Assembly (NCBI GenBank): GCA_033558025.1
Contig: JAUCEF010000016.1
Coordinates: 1,488,001 to 1,552,000, forward strand
DNA from: Phytophthora sp. 'mugwort'
Lineage: Eukaryota > Oomycota > Peronosporomycetes > Peronosporales > Peronosporaceae
Direction: 5' to 3'
DNA length: 64,000 nucleotides
Part shown: piece after piece, positions 41,167 through 50,952 of the stretch
How positions within the stretch are numbered: position 1 is the first letter of the stretch
Layout: each line of letters starts with the position of its first letter
Notes under the pieces: generated by a model
What the model was told of the DNA's origin: nothing
Databases searched by the model: none
The model's input: the letters and a program-made list of their open reading frames with translations, nothing else
Made by a program: the position numbers and the translations under genes

Positions 41167-43572
41167 ATGAAGACGCAGCGCGACTCCGGCGCCCATACAC
41201 CATCCACCGCGCTGCTGCTACAACAGACTCGCGCCTCCGTACCCATGTCCGCCAGCCAGCGCCGCAAGCAGCTCGTGGACGGCTCCTCTGACCGCCTGCG
41301 CAGTCCCGAAGGGTGTCGCCACGCCGCCGGCCGACGACACAACACGCGCCACCAGCCCAGCTACGTCCCGCCGCCTCCAGCGTTTGCGCCGCCCGCGCCG
41401 TCCTATCAACACCTCGGCACCATCGAGAGCGTCCGCACAGCGCTCAGCAGCACGGGAGGCGTGACCGCTGGCGCAAACGGCGTCGGACACGAGGTAATCC
41501 TCAGCGGCGCGCTGAACAAGCGCGGTCAGTTTTTCAAGACGTGGCTACCGAGGCATCTGGTACTGTCACGTGGCGCGCTCCAGGTATACAGGAAGAACCC
41601 GTACGCGGTCAGCATGCGACAGCAGGAGAAGGACCTGGCGCAGCTGGAAAAAAAGTTTCTCAAGATGGAGGTGGCCAGAACCGATGCAATCCGCGTCGAG
41701 CCCACGGATGCATTCAAGCATCACCCCTTTTGCTTTGTGCTTGTGGCACGCAAACGCTCGCGACGCTTGGCCATTCTGGGAAGCAGTAGCAGCAGCGATG
41801 CGACGACGCGGAGTACGATCACCTTCAGTAGCACGGGAGGCAGCTGCTTCCAGCATCGCAAGGAAAGTAACTTGGACTCCCAGCGGATTGATGATGGACC
41901 CGTCGTGCTGTATTATCTGCAGGCGAGCAAGGAAGCCGAGAGACAGCGGTGGATTCGTGCTCTGCAGCGTTGGATTGAAGGAGAGAGTCCGGCCAAGCTC
42001 GGACGCGGCATTCTCAACTATATTGTGAATAATGAGTACAGCAACTACCGATACGGACAGAAGGTCGTATGCAGCGGGTCTTCGTCGAAATCGTTGGGTC
42101 TTGTGGGAGACTGTGGATCGACGGTTTGTGGACCGACGGCTTTGTCTCCGGCCTCGCACGCTGGACGCACAGTTGAGCAGGAGTTTCCGGTACTAGCAAA
42201 CTTGATTCGAGACATGCACGACTGCAAAAAGGAAGACGAGATGATTTACATCTTGGACCAAGTTTTAGGTGAAGTACAGGACGGCGCAAACAGCAGGTAC
42301 ATTAAGAAGCTGATTGCCACGGCGGGAGAGGTCAAGCTGGAGCAGTCGGAGCACATATGGACGACCCACGTGAAGACGGCTTACGCTAGTATTATGAAGG
42401 CGCTTCAGACAGCTTCGTCCGGACAGGAGCCCAGCAGCCAGGCACCGACGCTGCGAGCCCCCACGTACGCAATGCGACAGAACTCGGCGGGCAGTATTGA
42501 GTCTAGTGAGAGCAACCGCTCGCTGAATAGTGTGGACTTGGCGTCGTTCCATAGATTCTACAAGCTTGGACGAAAGCTAGGATCGGGTGCATTCTCAGTG
42601 GTGCACATTGCCACACACCGTGAGACCCGGAAGCAAGTTGCCGTGAAGTGTATTGCCAAAACGAGCCTGGGGACTCAGGACGTGCACTCGCTGAAGCAAG
42701 AAGTGGAAGTCATGTCGAGTTTGAACCATCCGAACATTGTGCCTTTACTGGACTACTTCGAGGAGGACAGATACTACTACATTGTGACTCCACTGTGTAC
42801 GGGTGGCGAACTGTTCGACGACCTTGTGAAGCGCAAGAGCTACACAGAGGAGGATGCCCGTGTGCTCATGCGCAAGCTGGCTAGCGCCATTGATTACCTT
42901 CACTCACGTGGTATCGTTCACCGCGACCTGAAACCTGAAAATATTTTGTTGAAGACCTCAGCTCCTGGTGCTGAGGTAATGATCGCCGACTTTGGCTTCG
43001 CTAGACCTATGAATGGCTCACGTCGAGGCACTGCTTGCGGTACGCCAGGTTATGTTGCACCTGAAGTAGTACAGGGCGAGCCGTATGGAGCGGAGGTGGA
43101 TTGCTGGAGTCTTGGTGTGATTCTGTTCATTCTTTTGTGTGGATACCCACCGTTCCCTGGTGCCAACCATGCGACGGTTCTCGACAAGGTCGTCAAGGCC
43201 GAGTACACGTTCGAGTCGCCGTATTGGGACGAAGTATCCGACGAGGCCAAGGATTTAGTGTCGGAGCTATTGACGGTAGACCGCACTAAGCGACTTGATG
43301 CTTCGGGCATTCTGGCTCACCCGTGGATGGACGAGACACGCGCGTCTGCCATCAGTATGACGGATGACAGCGAGTTTAGGAAGCGTATCACGCGCAAATG
43401 TTCGGATCTGCTGCCGGCGCTACACCAGATGCGCAAGCACAGCCTGACACATGGCAGTCCGAAGATTCGTCCGTCCGACATGAACGTGGACGACATTGAG
43501 CTAGACGAGCTGACTATGAACAGTGACAAGGAAATGCTCGAGCGTGAGCTCGCTGACATGGACGGCTTCTAG
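41167..43572 (+). CDS. PH-domain Ser/Thr protein kinase (CAMK-like)
   Basis: This intronless gene encodes 801 residues. A Pro/Arg/Ser-rich start is followed by a PH domain (about 110-271: ILSGALNKRGQFFKTWLPRH to ERQRWIRALQRWI) that contains a Ser/Thr-rich insert at 205-240. A helical region with no clear assignment covers 280-450. The kinase domain (464-721) has all catalytic residues: GxGxFG-like LGSGAFSVV, Lys494 in VAVK, HRD with Asp586, DFG with Asp608, and GTPGYVAPE. It closely resembles calcium/calmodulin-dependent and DAPK-like kinases. No EF-hand is present and no calmodulin-binding helix is obvious. PH-kinase combinations are common in oomycetes. The PH domain probably brings the kinase to phosphoinositide-containing membranes. 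The acidic tail (MNVDDIELDELTMNSDKEML) could be regulatory. Confidence 0.93.
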   Translation: MKTQRDSGAHTPSTALLLQQTRASVPMSASQRRKQLVDGSSDRLRSPEGCRHAAGRRHNTRHQPSYVPPPPAFAPPAPSYQHLGTIESVRTALSSTGGVTAGANGVGHEVILSGALNKRGQFFKTWLPRHLVLSRGALQVYRKNPYAVSMRQQEKDLAQLEKKFLKMEVARTDAIRVEPTDAFKHHPFCFVLVARKRSRRLAILGSSSSSDATTRSTITFSSTGGSCFQHRKESNLDSQRIDDGPVVLYYLQASKEAERQRWIRALQRWIEGESPAKLGRGILNYIVNNEYSNYRYGQKVVCSGSSSKSLGLVGDCGSTVCGPTALSPASHAGRTVEQEFPVLANLIRDMHDCKKEDEMIYILDQVLGEVQDGANSRYIKKLIATAGEVKLEQSEHIWTTHVKTAYASIMKALQTASSGQEPSSQAPTLRAPTYAMRQNSAGSIESSESNRSLNSVDLASFHRFYKLGRKLGSGAFSVVHIATHRETRKQVAVKCIAKTSLGTQDVHSLKQEVEVMSSLNHPNIVPLLDYFEEDRYYYIVTPLCTGGELFDDLVKRKSYTEEDARVLMRKLASAIDYLHSRGIVHRDLKPENILLKTSAPGAEVMIADFGFARPMNGSRRGTACGTPGYVAPEVVQGEPYGAEVDCWSLGVILFILLCGYPPFPGANHATVLDKVVKAEYTFESPYWDEVSDEAKDLVSELLTVDRTKRLDASGILAHPWMDETRASAISMTDDSEFRKRITRKCSDLLPALHQMRKHSLTHGSPKIRPSDMNVDDIELDELTMNSDKEMLERELADMDGF

Positions 43573-43783
43573 AGCGAGGGTTATCGTTGGAAATGACCCT
43601 GAGCAGATGTGGATCTTACTAGCGAGTTTGCCACCCACTCAGACGACCACATCTGAGTTGTATATATGTACTACTTACTACATGTTTGTAGCTTGGCTTG
43701 CCACAAATGCTGACAAGGAGCTTCTTAGCTTTGAAACTAATTGGGTATAATATCAAGCAATACTTGTATTTGCACACAGTTGC

Positions 43784-44503
43784 TCAGAGTCCCATGTCTT
43801 CAGCCGCTTTGAGTGCGACTTGTGTTTGGATCGCCTCTTGCGTCATGAGCTCGCAGAAGGTCTCGAAGTCCAGCGCAGAGAGCAGAAACTGCAGGTTTCC
43901 AGTCGCGTCCTCGTGCTTGGGGCTGCGTTGCAATGCTCGACAGTGCGCGAAGAACTCGTCGGGGGAAAGCTAAAACGACAGCACCAATGTAAGGCAAGTA
44001 AACGCTGTGCGAAATAGTTCAGTCTTATACGCCTCGACCATTGGCGCACCTGTTCTCGACGGAGGAAAGTCGCAATAACGTCTTCAAACACTTCCTCGTA
44101 GCTCTGAGGCAATTCGTTAACATATTAGCAATCAAGTGAAAATTATCAAAATCAGCAGACAATTCCATCTACACACCCGGAAAAGCTCATGTATCTCATG
44201 ATTGTGCTCTTCATCCGCCACTATCCCATGGAAAGCAATAGCATGCCTACATGTACCAGCCAAAATATACACAAAATTATTAAAGTAATGGACAAATATA
44301 CCAAATAAGCGCATTTTTTTTCCTACCTCTGCATGAACCCCGACAGCTTCGCCTCCACCTCCTCTAACAGTACCAACCCCCGCAGTCAGCTACCCATATA
44401 TTCCTCCTCATTAATCAACTGACCCAAAACCTTGGTCACAATACGCTACAAGCCTCGCCATCACGGGGTCCGAGCTCTCCACTGCCAACAGCACTTCGTT
44501 CAT
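43784..44503 (-). CDS. BART-domain protein (ARL2BP/CFAP36-like)
   Basis: Exons that fit together are 43969-43784, 44103-44050, 44246-44177 and one ending at 44327, with GT-AG introns of 80, 73 and 80 nt. The joined protein reads LLEEVEAKLSGFMQ, then RHAIAFHGIVADEEHNHEIH, ELFRSYEEVFEDVIATFLRR and EQLSPDEFFAHCRALQ. This all-helical pattern with spaced acidic residues is the BART domain that binds ARL2/ARL3-type GTPases in ciliary and tubulin-folding traffic. The start is unsure. An ATG at 44503 opens a short frame (MNEVLLAVESSDPVMARLV), but its donor and the next exon do not match in phase without a stop. Otherwise translation begins at the ATG at 44334. The gene is divergent from the SANT-like gene, 125 bp away. 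Confidence 0.6.
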
Positions 44504-44628
44504 TTATTAGTCCGCCGTCGCTTCAACATTAAAACCCATTTTTCACTTAACGTTTGTAAACTTTCGAAAAGGTCGTCCTCAAATAGCTACGCTTTCCATT
44601 TTTAATAAATTGACTACCATCCGTCGTG

Positions 44629-46311
44629 ATGGACGCGCGCGATGCCATCGTGTCGTGGCTGGAGCAGGGCGACAACTTCCTGCGTGTCGCCATGCCGTCC
44701 CTCTCATCGTCGTCGACGCGTCGAGGCCACGCCAACCTGCGAGACGTGGTGCAGGCCCAGAGCCAGCGTTCAACGAGCTCGCGGTCTTCATGAATCAGAG
44801 CCTTCCGCGGTCCAACGGGGACGCCGGACACACCATGAAAATGCTCAAGGATTACCTGACAGAATACCGGTCCACGACCGCGGTAGCTGCTGATCCGAAG
44901 TTTCCATTGGACGCGAAGGACAAGCTTCGCGGGCTCACGCGGCGGGATAAGCTGGACGCCATGTGTCGTCACTTTCACAGACTAGAGCAGCTCCACGAGG
45001 CGGCGATGAAGAGGCAGATGATGGACAGACGAGGGAAGGAGCACCAACAGAGCAATGGATGGAGTGACGAGCAGATGCAGACAGCGAGCGTGAAGCTGCA
45101 TGTTGACTGGACGGAGGCCCAAGGCAGTGAGAGCGAGAAGGGCGTGAGGAAGAGCAGTGAGTCTGTGGTGGTGGGGGCAACGCAGGAGGCGACTGGGCTT
45201 GCAGAGAGGAAGGATAAAGAGGGCAAGGACGGAGAGAACGACGACGACAAGGGAGGGAGGAATGCTAGAAAGGTGAAAGCCTCTCGGCTAGCTCAGAAGA
45301 CGAAGCAGCATGAGCTACAGTCGAAGAGACAGAAGGAAATGGATGTGCGTCCTGATAAACTAGCGTGGAATAGGAGGAGGCTACAACGCGTGGAGATTAC
45401 GTCGGAGAAGAATGGTCGAGTTACTACATTTCTTAGCTTTTTTTTATCATTTGCTGTTACAGCTGCAGTACTCACTCAAACCACGCAAGCAGCCAGCAGT
45501 GCTGCTTTTGAAGACTTAAACGATTCCCCGGTGCCCGACGGTGATACTTTTTTTTTAACCAGTAACACTCGTAATAGCCATGATAAGACACGAGATTCGG
45601 GGAACAAGCGTATAACATTTCGCACAGCATCGCAAGCTACGCAACCTGTGGATGACCCGCCACCTTCCTCTTGTGGCCAAATTCAGCGTATTGATGTTCC
45701 TCAACGCAAAAGGCCAACCGCAAACGATGTATTCATCCTCCAGCCAGTTACTCTACGCACACTAATCAGAAGACCGCCGTGCCGGAATCGCTGCGCTCGG
45801 CAATTGCGCAGATTGTCTCGCATCGTCAGCAGCTGCTGTCACATCAAGCTCAACGGATACGCCAGCGTAGTCTGAGTGGAAGCGATTATAATCATACCGA
45901 TAGCGATACTCCGCCTCTTGACCCCAAGCCAAGCGCGCCCCATAGTGTCCTGCATAACGCAAGTCGTCTGGAAACTCCTGGCAGCAGTCTGACGAACGGC
46001 GACCGCCAACAGGTATTCTATCGGATTTGATTGACAAGCGTAAAACCTTCAGCAGCAAGTCGAATTTGGGACGGAAACGCGCGTCTTTCTGCGCTAAGGA
46101 GCTTGCTTTCGAGCAGCTCAATTGGCAGGGTGAGAACGAGCTCCAAAAGCTTGAGTTAGACTTGCTTCGTCGCGAAATGAACGTCCGCAAGGACCTCGCT
46201 CACTACGAGTTCAAGCTCCAGAGGATGCGCATACGGGCTGACATCATCCAGCCCATGATTTCAGCCGATGCCAGCGTCGCTGACATTGCCGAACGACTGA
46301 GCTTGATCTAA
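44629..46311 (+). pseudogene. SANT/trihelix-like gene with several frameshifts
   Basis: The ATG at 44629 opens MDARDAIVSWLEQGDNFLRV. It resembles a trihelix- or Myb/SANT-like DNA-binding protein repeated in Phytophthora genomes. The rest of the domain (MKMLKDYLTEYRSTTAVAAD, FPLDAKDKL, LDAMCRHFHRLEQLH) is in the next frame, so one base is lost or gained at about 44765. A charged middle part leads to PESLRSAIAQIVSHRQQLLS (frame shift at about 45760) and a C-terminal coiled coil IDKRKTF, LELDLLRREMNVRKDLAHYE (shift at about 46020). I see at least three shifts. T runs at 45438 and 45547 lie inside the gene. It may be a dead gene, or a live one carrying sequencing errors. Such proteins often derive from transposons. 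Confidence 0.5.
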
Positions 46312-46419
46312 GCTACATCATTCAACAGTTCAAGTTTATCCAAAAACACTACATTGGCAGCTTGTTTCAGCATCGATCGGTCATCACGTGCACGTGAGGC
46401 GGGGCTTCAGCACCGCCGT

Positions 46420-47215
46420 ATATCGTGAGCAAAGTCTCGGCCGTCCTGCAAGTCATAAGAAGTCGGCGAACCGTCAGTCCAAGTCGAACAAAGCACAGAT
46501 GCCATTGCGCAACTCATCTCACAACGTCAGGAGATGCTCAATTCTCGGTGGTGTGTCGCCAGTCTAGGACTATACAGTTTAACTGGTCGGCTAAGCCAAG
46601 TAATCGTTTTTGATTGGCTATTACGCTCAATTTTTAGCTCGAACCGACCAATCATTTGTTTTTGTTTTTAAAAAGAGAAGATGCACGTGAAGCGGTCGGC
46701 GTCCAAGGAAGAGCCGTCTGCGCTTGATAGCGGCGAGCGACAGTGAGACCGACTCCGACGTGCCGGCCGCAGAGGAGCTCTCGGACGACGATAATCCACT
46801 GAGCGCTTTGGTGCACGGGAAGAAGCGGAAACGTGAGACTCAGGAGCCGCCGCCGTCCGATAATGCCTCAAGAAACTTCCTAAAGGAGGCATCCGAGCCC
46901 TTATTTGTGGACGAGCTGGCCATTAACGAGGCGGAATTCCAACTTCTTGAAGTCGAGTCGCGGCGCCTCGACTTTGAAATGACGAAATGGAAGCAGCAGC
47001 AGGCGCTGGGACATGAGATGCTGCGGCTTAAAAGCGAGGAGATCAACTTGAAAGAGACGATGACCAACCAGAAGCAGCAGACACAGGTTATGGAACTTCG
47101 AGCGAGGCTCATTAAGGCACTTGACGAGGCTGGCAGGGCCCCGCACAGGCGAGGGATTATCTCGCACTACTGGAAGGATGATAAAAGGTATAGAGAGCGC
47201 CCTAGGATAAATTAG
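46420..47215 (+). pseudogene. Second, partial SANT-like gene copy
   Basis: It follows the preceding gene in the same orientation. A fragment at about 46480-46550 reads DAIAQLISQRQEMLNSR, which parallels the RSAIAQIVSHRQQLL segment of the gene at 44629. A start at 46681 (MHVKRSASKEEPSALDSGER) runs into a stop, but one base away the frame continues from 46724 as DSETDSDVPAAEELSDDD with a nuclear-type basic cluster KKRKRE. A coiled coil follows (EFQLLEVESRRLDFEMTKWK to EINLKETMTNQKQ). The frame is open to 47215. It may be a short, still coding relative that has lost its DNA-binding part, or a remnant. Confidence 0.4.
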
Positions 47216-47348
47216 CAAAGAATTATTTGGCGTGTATTGTTCCTGTTTATCCGTCACTAATTGCTCGAAGTGTTCGCAAATTTCGTCTATCAACATTTAA
47301 AATGAAAATGTTGGTACTCATCAAGCCCGCTATTAAGAGGCGTTTGTG

Positions 47349-48952
47349 CAATACACTTCTTCAATATTAATGTAGTTTCCACTTAAGCTGCTGCTTCGTC
47401 GAAACAATGACGTTCCCATTGTCTCTACATCTCCTTCTCCATGAATTCCTCGTAGCTCCGACCGAATAACCGCTGCACGTCGCGTTCAATGTCACTCTTC
47501 GACACCTTCCAGCCCGTCGCGAACAGCTTCTCGTACATATCCACAAGCACCTCACCGATCACGTCTCGCGAGTGGCTCCACTTGTAGACCAGCTGGTCCA
47601 GCACCCGCGCGTCCGAGTGCTGGCTCGTAAACGCCGTGCCCAGGATCTCGATGCGCATGCGCGTCAGCTCCTCAATGATCGACGGATTGTTGCAGTACCA
47701 CCAGCAGCCGTACAGATGCAGGTTACGGAACTTGTTGGCTGTCACCGTCACCTCGTGCTGATTCACGCGTGACAGGAACGTGGCCAGGAACTTGACTCTC
47801 GGAAAGTTGTTGCACAGCTTAATCAGGATGTCCACGTTGCTGGGTTTCACACCATCGCCTGCCACGCCATAGCGAGCGTTAATGGGACGCACGCTGTCGA
47901 ACTTTAGCGCGATCGGCAGCTTCTTCTCCTCGGCCAGAGGCAGCAGCACTTGCAGCAGCAGCTCCGCACCATTCGGCAGTGTGTCCGTGGCAGATTTCGG
48001 CGCGTTCTCATCCGGGTATTCGAAGAAAATGGGCACACTCGACATGAAGTACTCGGGCTTCATGATGTCGATCCACTTCTCCAGTAGCGTGCGTACGCCT
48101 ACCAGAGTGTGCGGCAGCTTAAACACGTCCAACGTGGGGCCGATAGACGTCCAGTCGCCCAGCAGGACCTGGTCCACACGCAATGCCGAGCGGAAGTACT
48201 TGCGCGACCACGCGGGCGGTGGCGTATTGGTGGCCGGGTCGCCCAGCCAGTGCCGAGCCTCCTCGGGTTCGAACGGGATGTTGGTCATCACTGCGTACTT
48301 GAGACCCGAGAGGCGGAAGACCGTGTCCACATACTCTTCGGGGTCCTGCTGCTTAAACCATTCCTGGATGGCAGTCAGGTCGCGCTTCGCCACGAGGTGG
48401 TCCAGACCCAGCAAGTGCAGCGTCGTCAACACGCCGCGACACGCCTCCGACACCGGCGAACGGTCCATGAACAGATGCTGCCAGATGAGGCCGGCTTGCT
48501 TCTCCTTCGAATACGAGTTGAACTCCTCCACTTGCATGGGCGCCGTCTGCAGGAACTCGGCTACGAGGTAGTGATAGGTGAGCAGCTCATTGATACCCCA
48601 GAGCATGAGCTTGCCGTGGCTCGGAGGGAATAAATGCGTGTGCACGTCGATAATCTGGACGCTGGCGACGGCTTCACGCACAAACGTGGCAACCTCCTCC
48701 TTGGTAGCCAGGAACTCGCTGGTTTGATGATTACGGAGAACGTCAGCCAGGGTCTCGAATGCGGTCTGTTTGCCCGACACAAGGCGCTGGTACAGTGCAG
48801 CGACATCGGCGGCGAACGAAGCGTACACATCATTAACAAGGTCGAAACCCTTAACGGAGCTGAGCACACTGGCAACAGCAACGCCGACACCGCTCGAAAC
48901 CTCAGAGGAAGACTCGGCACGATCAGACTTGGGGAAGTCGTTACTGCTGCTC
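47349..48952 (-). repeat. Left arm of a 1.6-kb inverted repeat
   Basis: This segment, reversed, matches 52482-54085. The translated sequences in several frames on both strands are identical from one arm to the other. I saw one difference, in the 3' flank (ACATTAATATTG here, ACATCAATATTG in the right arm). It covers the interdomain linker, the complete isomerase half, the stop codon and about 75 bp of 3' flank. The spacer between the arms is 3.53 kb. Confidence 0.92.
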
Positions 48953-50497
48953 ATGTAAGCTTCAATCACTTGCCGACTCGCACGCCAAAGCAGTCGAGAG
49001 ACCCGGCCGTTCTCGCCGTCGTCAAATTCGTACTTACCCGTAGAGAGGTTGGCTGTGAGACCTGTGTCGTAGTTCCAAGTCTTCTCCGTGAGTGAAAAGA
49101 TCGGCGTGCCGTTCTGAATGGGGTCCATTTGTCCAACAAAGATAGTGAGAGCGTCGCGCTTAGAGTCAGCCTGCGATGGCGTCAAGAAACGCAGAGCAAC
49201 AGCCATGGCAAACGCCATAAACTTGCTCGGGCGGTAGGTTTCGTCGTGGGCAACGTTGAAGTTCACTGAGTTCAGAAGACGTACGTACATCCGCACGAGT
49301 GCGTTCTGAGAGACCCAAAAGGTGTCGAGACCGAAGTGCGGGTGCTTCATGCGTACCAACCATTCAGCGTAAAACTTGCGGGCTTCTTCTTCGGCAATGT
49401 CGCCAGCAACCAGCGCAGGTAGAAGGTCTTTCTCGAACAACGCATCCAGATATTCGCTGATGATAGGAAACTTGTGGAACTGGTTGGCCGTACGCTGGCG
49501 CGAGAGTGCCAGCAGATACACCATAGCCGAGTTCACAGCATTCCCCAGCGAAAATTTAAGGAGGTAATCCTTGGCAATCTCTGACTTGTTCGTGCGCACG
49601 TGGACGCCAGGCACCTTGCGGAGGCTGTCAGCATCCAGCACGCCACGCAAGTCCTCAATGGCAATAGCTTTGGCTGGTAGCGGCTCGGTAAGAGGCACCA
49701 GCGCGTCTCCAGCGCGGTGGTTCGTAATGCGGTCCACCGTTGTGTTGTGGAAATGCACCTTGGCGTCCAAATACGTGCGGAACGGAGTGGAGATATCGTC
49801 CTTAACCCAGTCTAGCTCCAGTACGAGCTGCTTGATGTGGTCTCCGTTGTTCGGGAAGTTGTCCGTGTTAATGATTGACAGATTATTGTCTACAAGACAG
49901 CAAACAACACATGAGAACGTGGCTAAGCAAACTCCTCAACTACCAGCTCCGTACTTGGAATGGCCTTAAAGGCGGAATGCAAGAACTCAGCCAGGTCTTT
50001 GATCACCTGAGTGCCGGACTGCAGACCCGCTTCCGTGACACCGAAACCCACATACTTCAGCTGTGGCAGCTTCGTCGGCAGCTCTAAAAACGCCGCACGC
50101 CCCTCAGCAACTCCCAGCGAGCCCACCGCTGCGTATTAGACACACTATCAGTCTGAGGATCGCACGACCCGCAGAACCGGTACGAAATCGCACCTTCCAG
50201 CTCGAAGACGGCCGTATCCACGTGTCCATCTGAGTCGATCGTATCCACCTCATACTTGCCCTTGGCCGCAGCACAAGCGGATGCAAAGCTCGTGCCACGG
50301 GTTTGAGCAATCACGACGCAAATATCAAGAGCGCGGAACACTGGGACCAGCACAGCACGCTGCGCAACAGCAACCCAAAACGTTAGCCTTAGGGAATAAA
50401 ATAGGGAATATTCAGCTCTTACCATGAAGCGGCCGCTGCCGATGCAGACGGCGCGCGTGTTGGTGGCAAAGTGTGCGCCCTGGAGAGGTGCGAACAT
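47425..50497 (-). CDS. Bifunctional hexuronate reductase-uronate isomerase fusion, copy 1
   Basis: Four exons (50497-50423, 50359-50194, 50128-49955, 49889-47425) give 959 residues, with GT-AG introns of 63, 65 and 65 nt. The N-terminal half is of the mannitol-dehydrogenase family, like bacterial tagaturonate/fructuronate reductase. It has the dinucleotide-binding GSGRF, NTDNFPNNGD, HNTTVDRI and the C-terminal helix LLKFSLGNAVNSAMVYLLAL. A Ser-rich linker (SSSNDFPKSDRAESSSEVSS) joins it to a uronate-isomerase-like half with DVHTHLF (metal-binding His-x-His), GCWWYCNN and LGTAFTSQHSDAR. The isomerase would turn glucuronate or galacturonate into fructuronate or tagaturonate, and the reductase would reduce these with NADH. 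An intron at 50129-50193 is absent from copy 2. Expected role: use of pectin sugars. Substrate specificity is inferred. Confidence 0.85.
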
Positions 50498-50894
50498 TGG
50501 TCTGTCGTCTCTGGTTACTGTAAAGTGATCCACTGATCCAAATGTAGGGAACAGCAGAGCCCTTGTAAATCTGATCGTGTAACGTTATCAATTCCTTTGT
50601 GCCAATCTGCGATGTGTGATTTTTGTTGTCACTCGTATCATGAAATCCCCAGGCTGGCGCCCAACGAAGGGGAAGGCAATTCTTTACAATACCAGAGCGA
50701 TCCCAGGTACATGCAGCGCTAAGTGCAGTGGAAGCCCCTAGCCGCCCCGCCGATGCTTTATGAGCCAAGACGTAAGTCACCATTCGAGCCGTTTAACACT
50801 TCCTTTATCAGTTTATTTATTATTATGTTAGTTTATTTATTAAATATGACAGTCCGTGAGATAGAGGACCGTGGATCGTGGTTGAAAGTCGACG

Positions 50895-50908
50895 TCATTC
50901 TTCATTTT
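50895..50908 (+). promoter_or_regulatory. Oomycete Inr core promoter of reductase-isomerase copy 2
   Basis: TCATTCTTCATTTT is an exact match to the oomycete initiator TCAYTYYNCAWTTT. It lies 45 bp before the ATG at 50953, where transcription is expected to start. The 455 bp between the two divergent genes must contain both promoters. I did not find an equally good site on the minus strand for copy 1. Confidence 0.75.
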
Positions 50909-50952
50909 GCTGTCCAGCCCCTACGTGTAAGAGAAGTATAGCACACCACACA

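Noticed and set aside
47882..48571. Long plus-strand frames antisense to reductase-isomerase copy 1 (also at 48109-48633), with identical partners in copy 2
   Set aside because: They are shadows of the GC-rich coding strand. They have no motif, and the same frames appear in the other arm only because the arms are identical.
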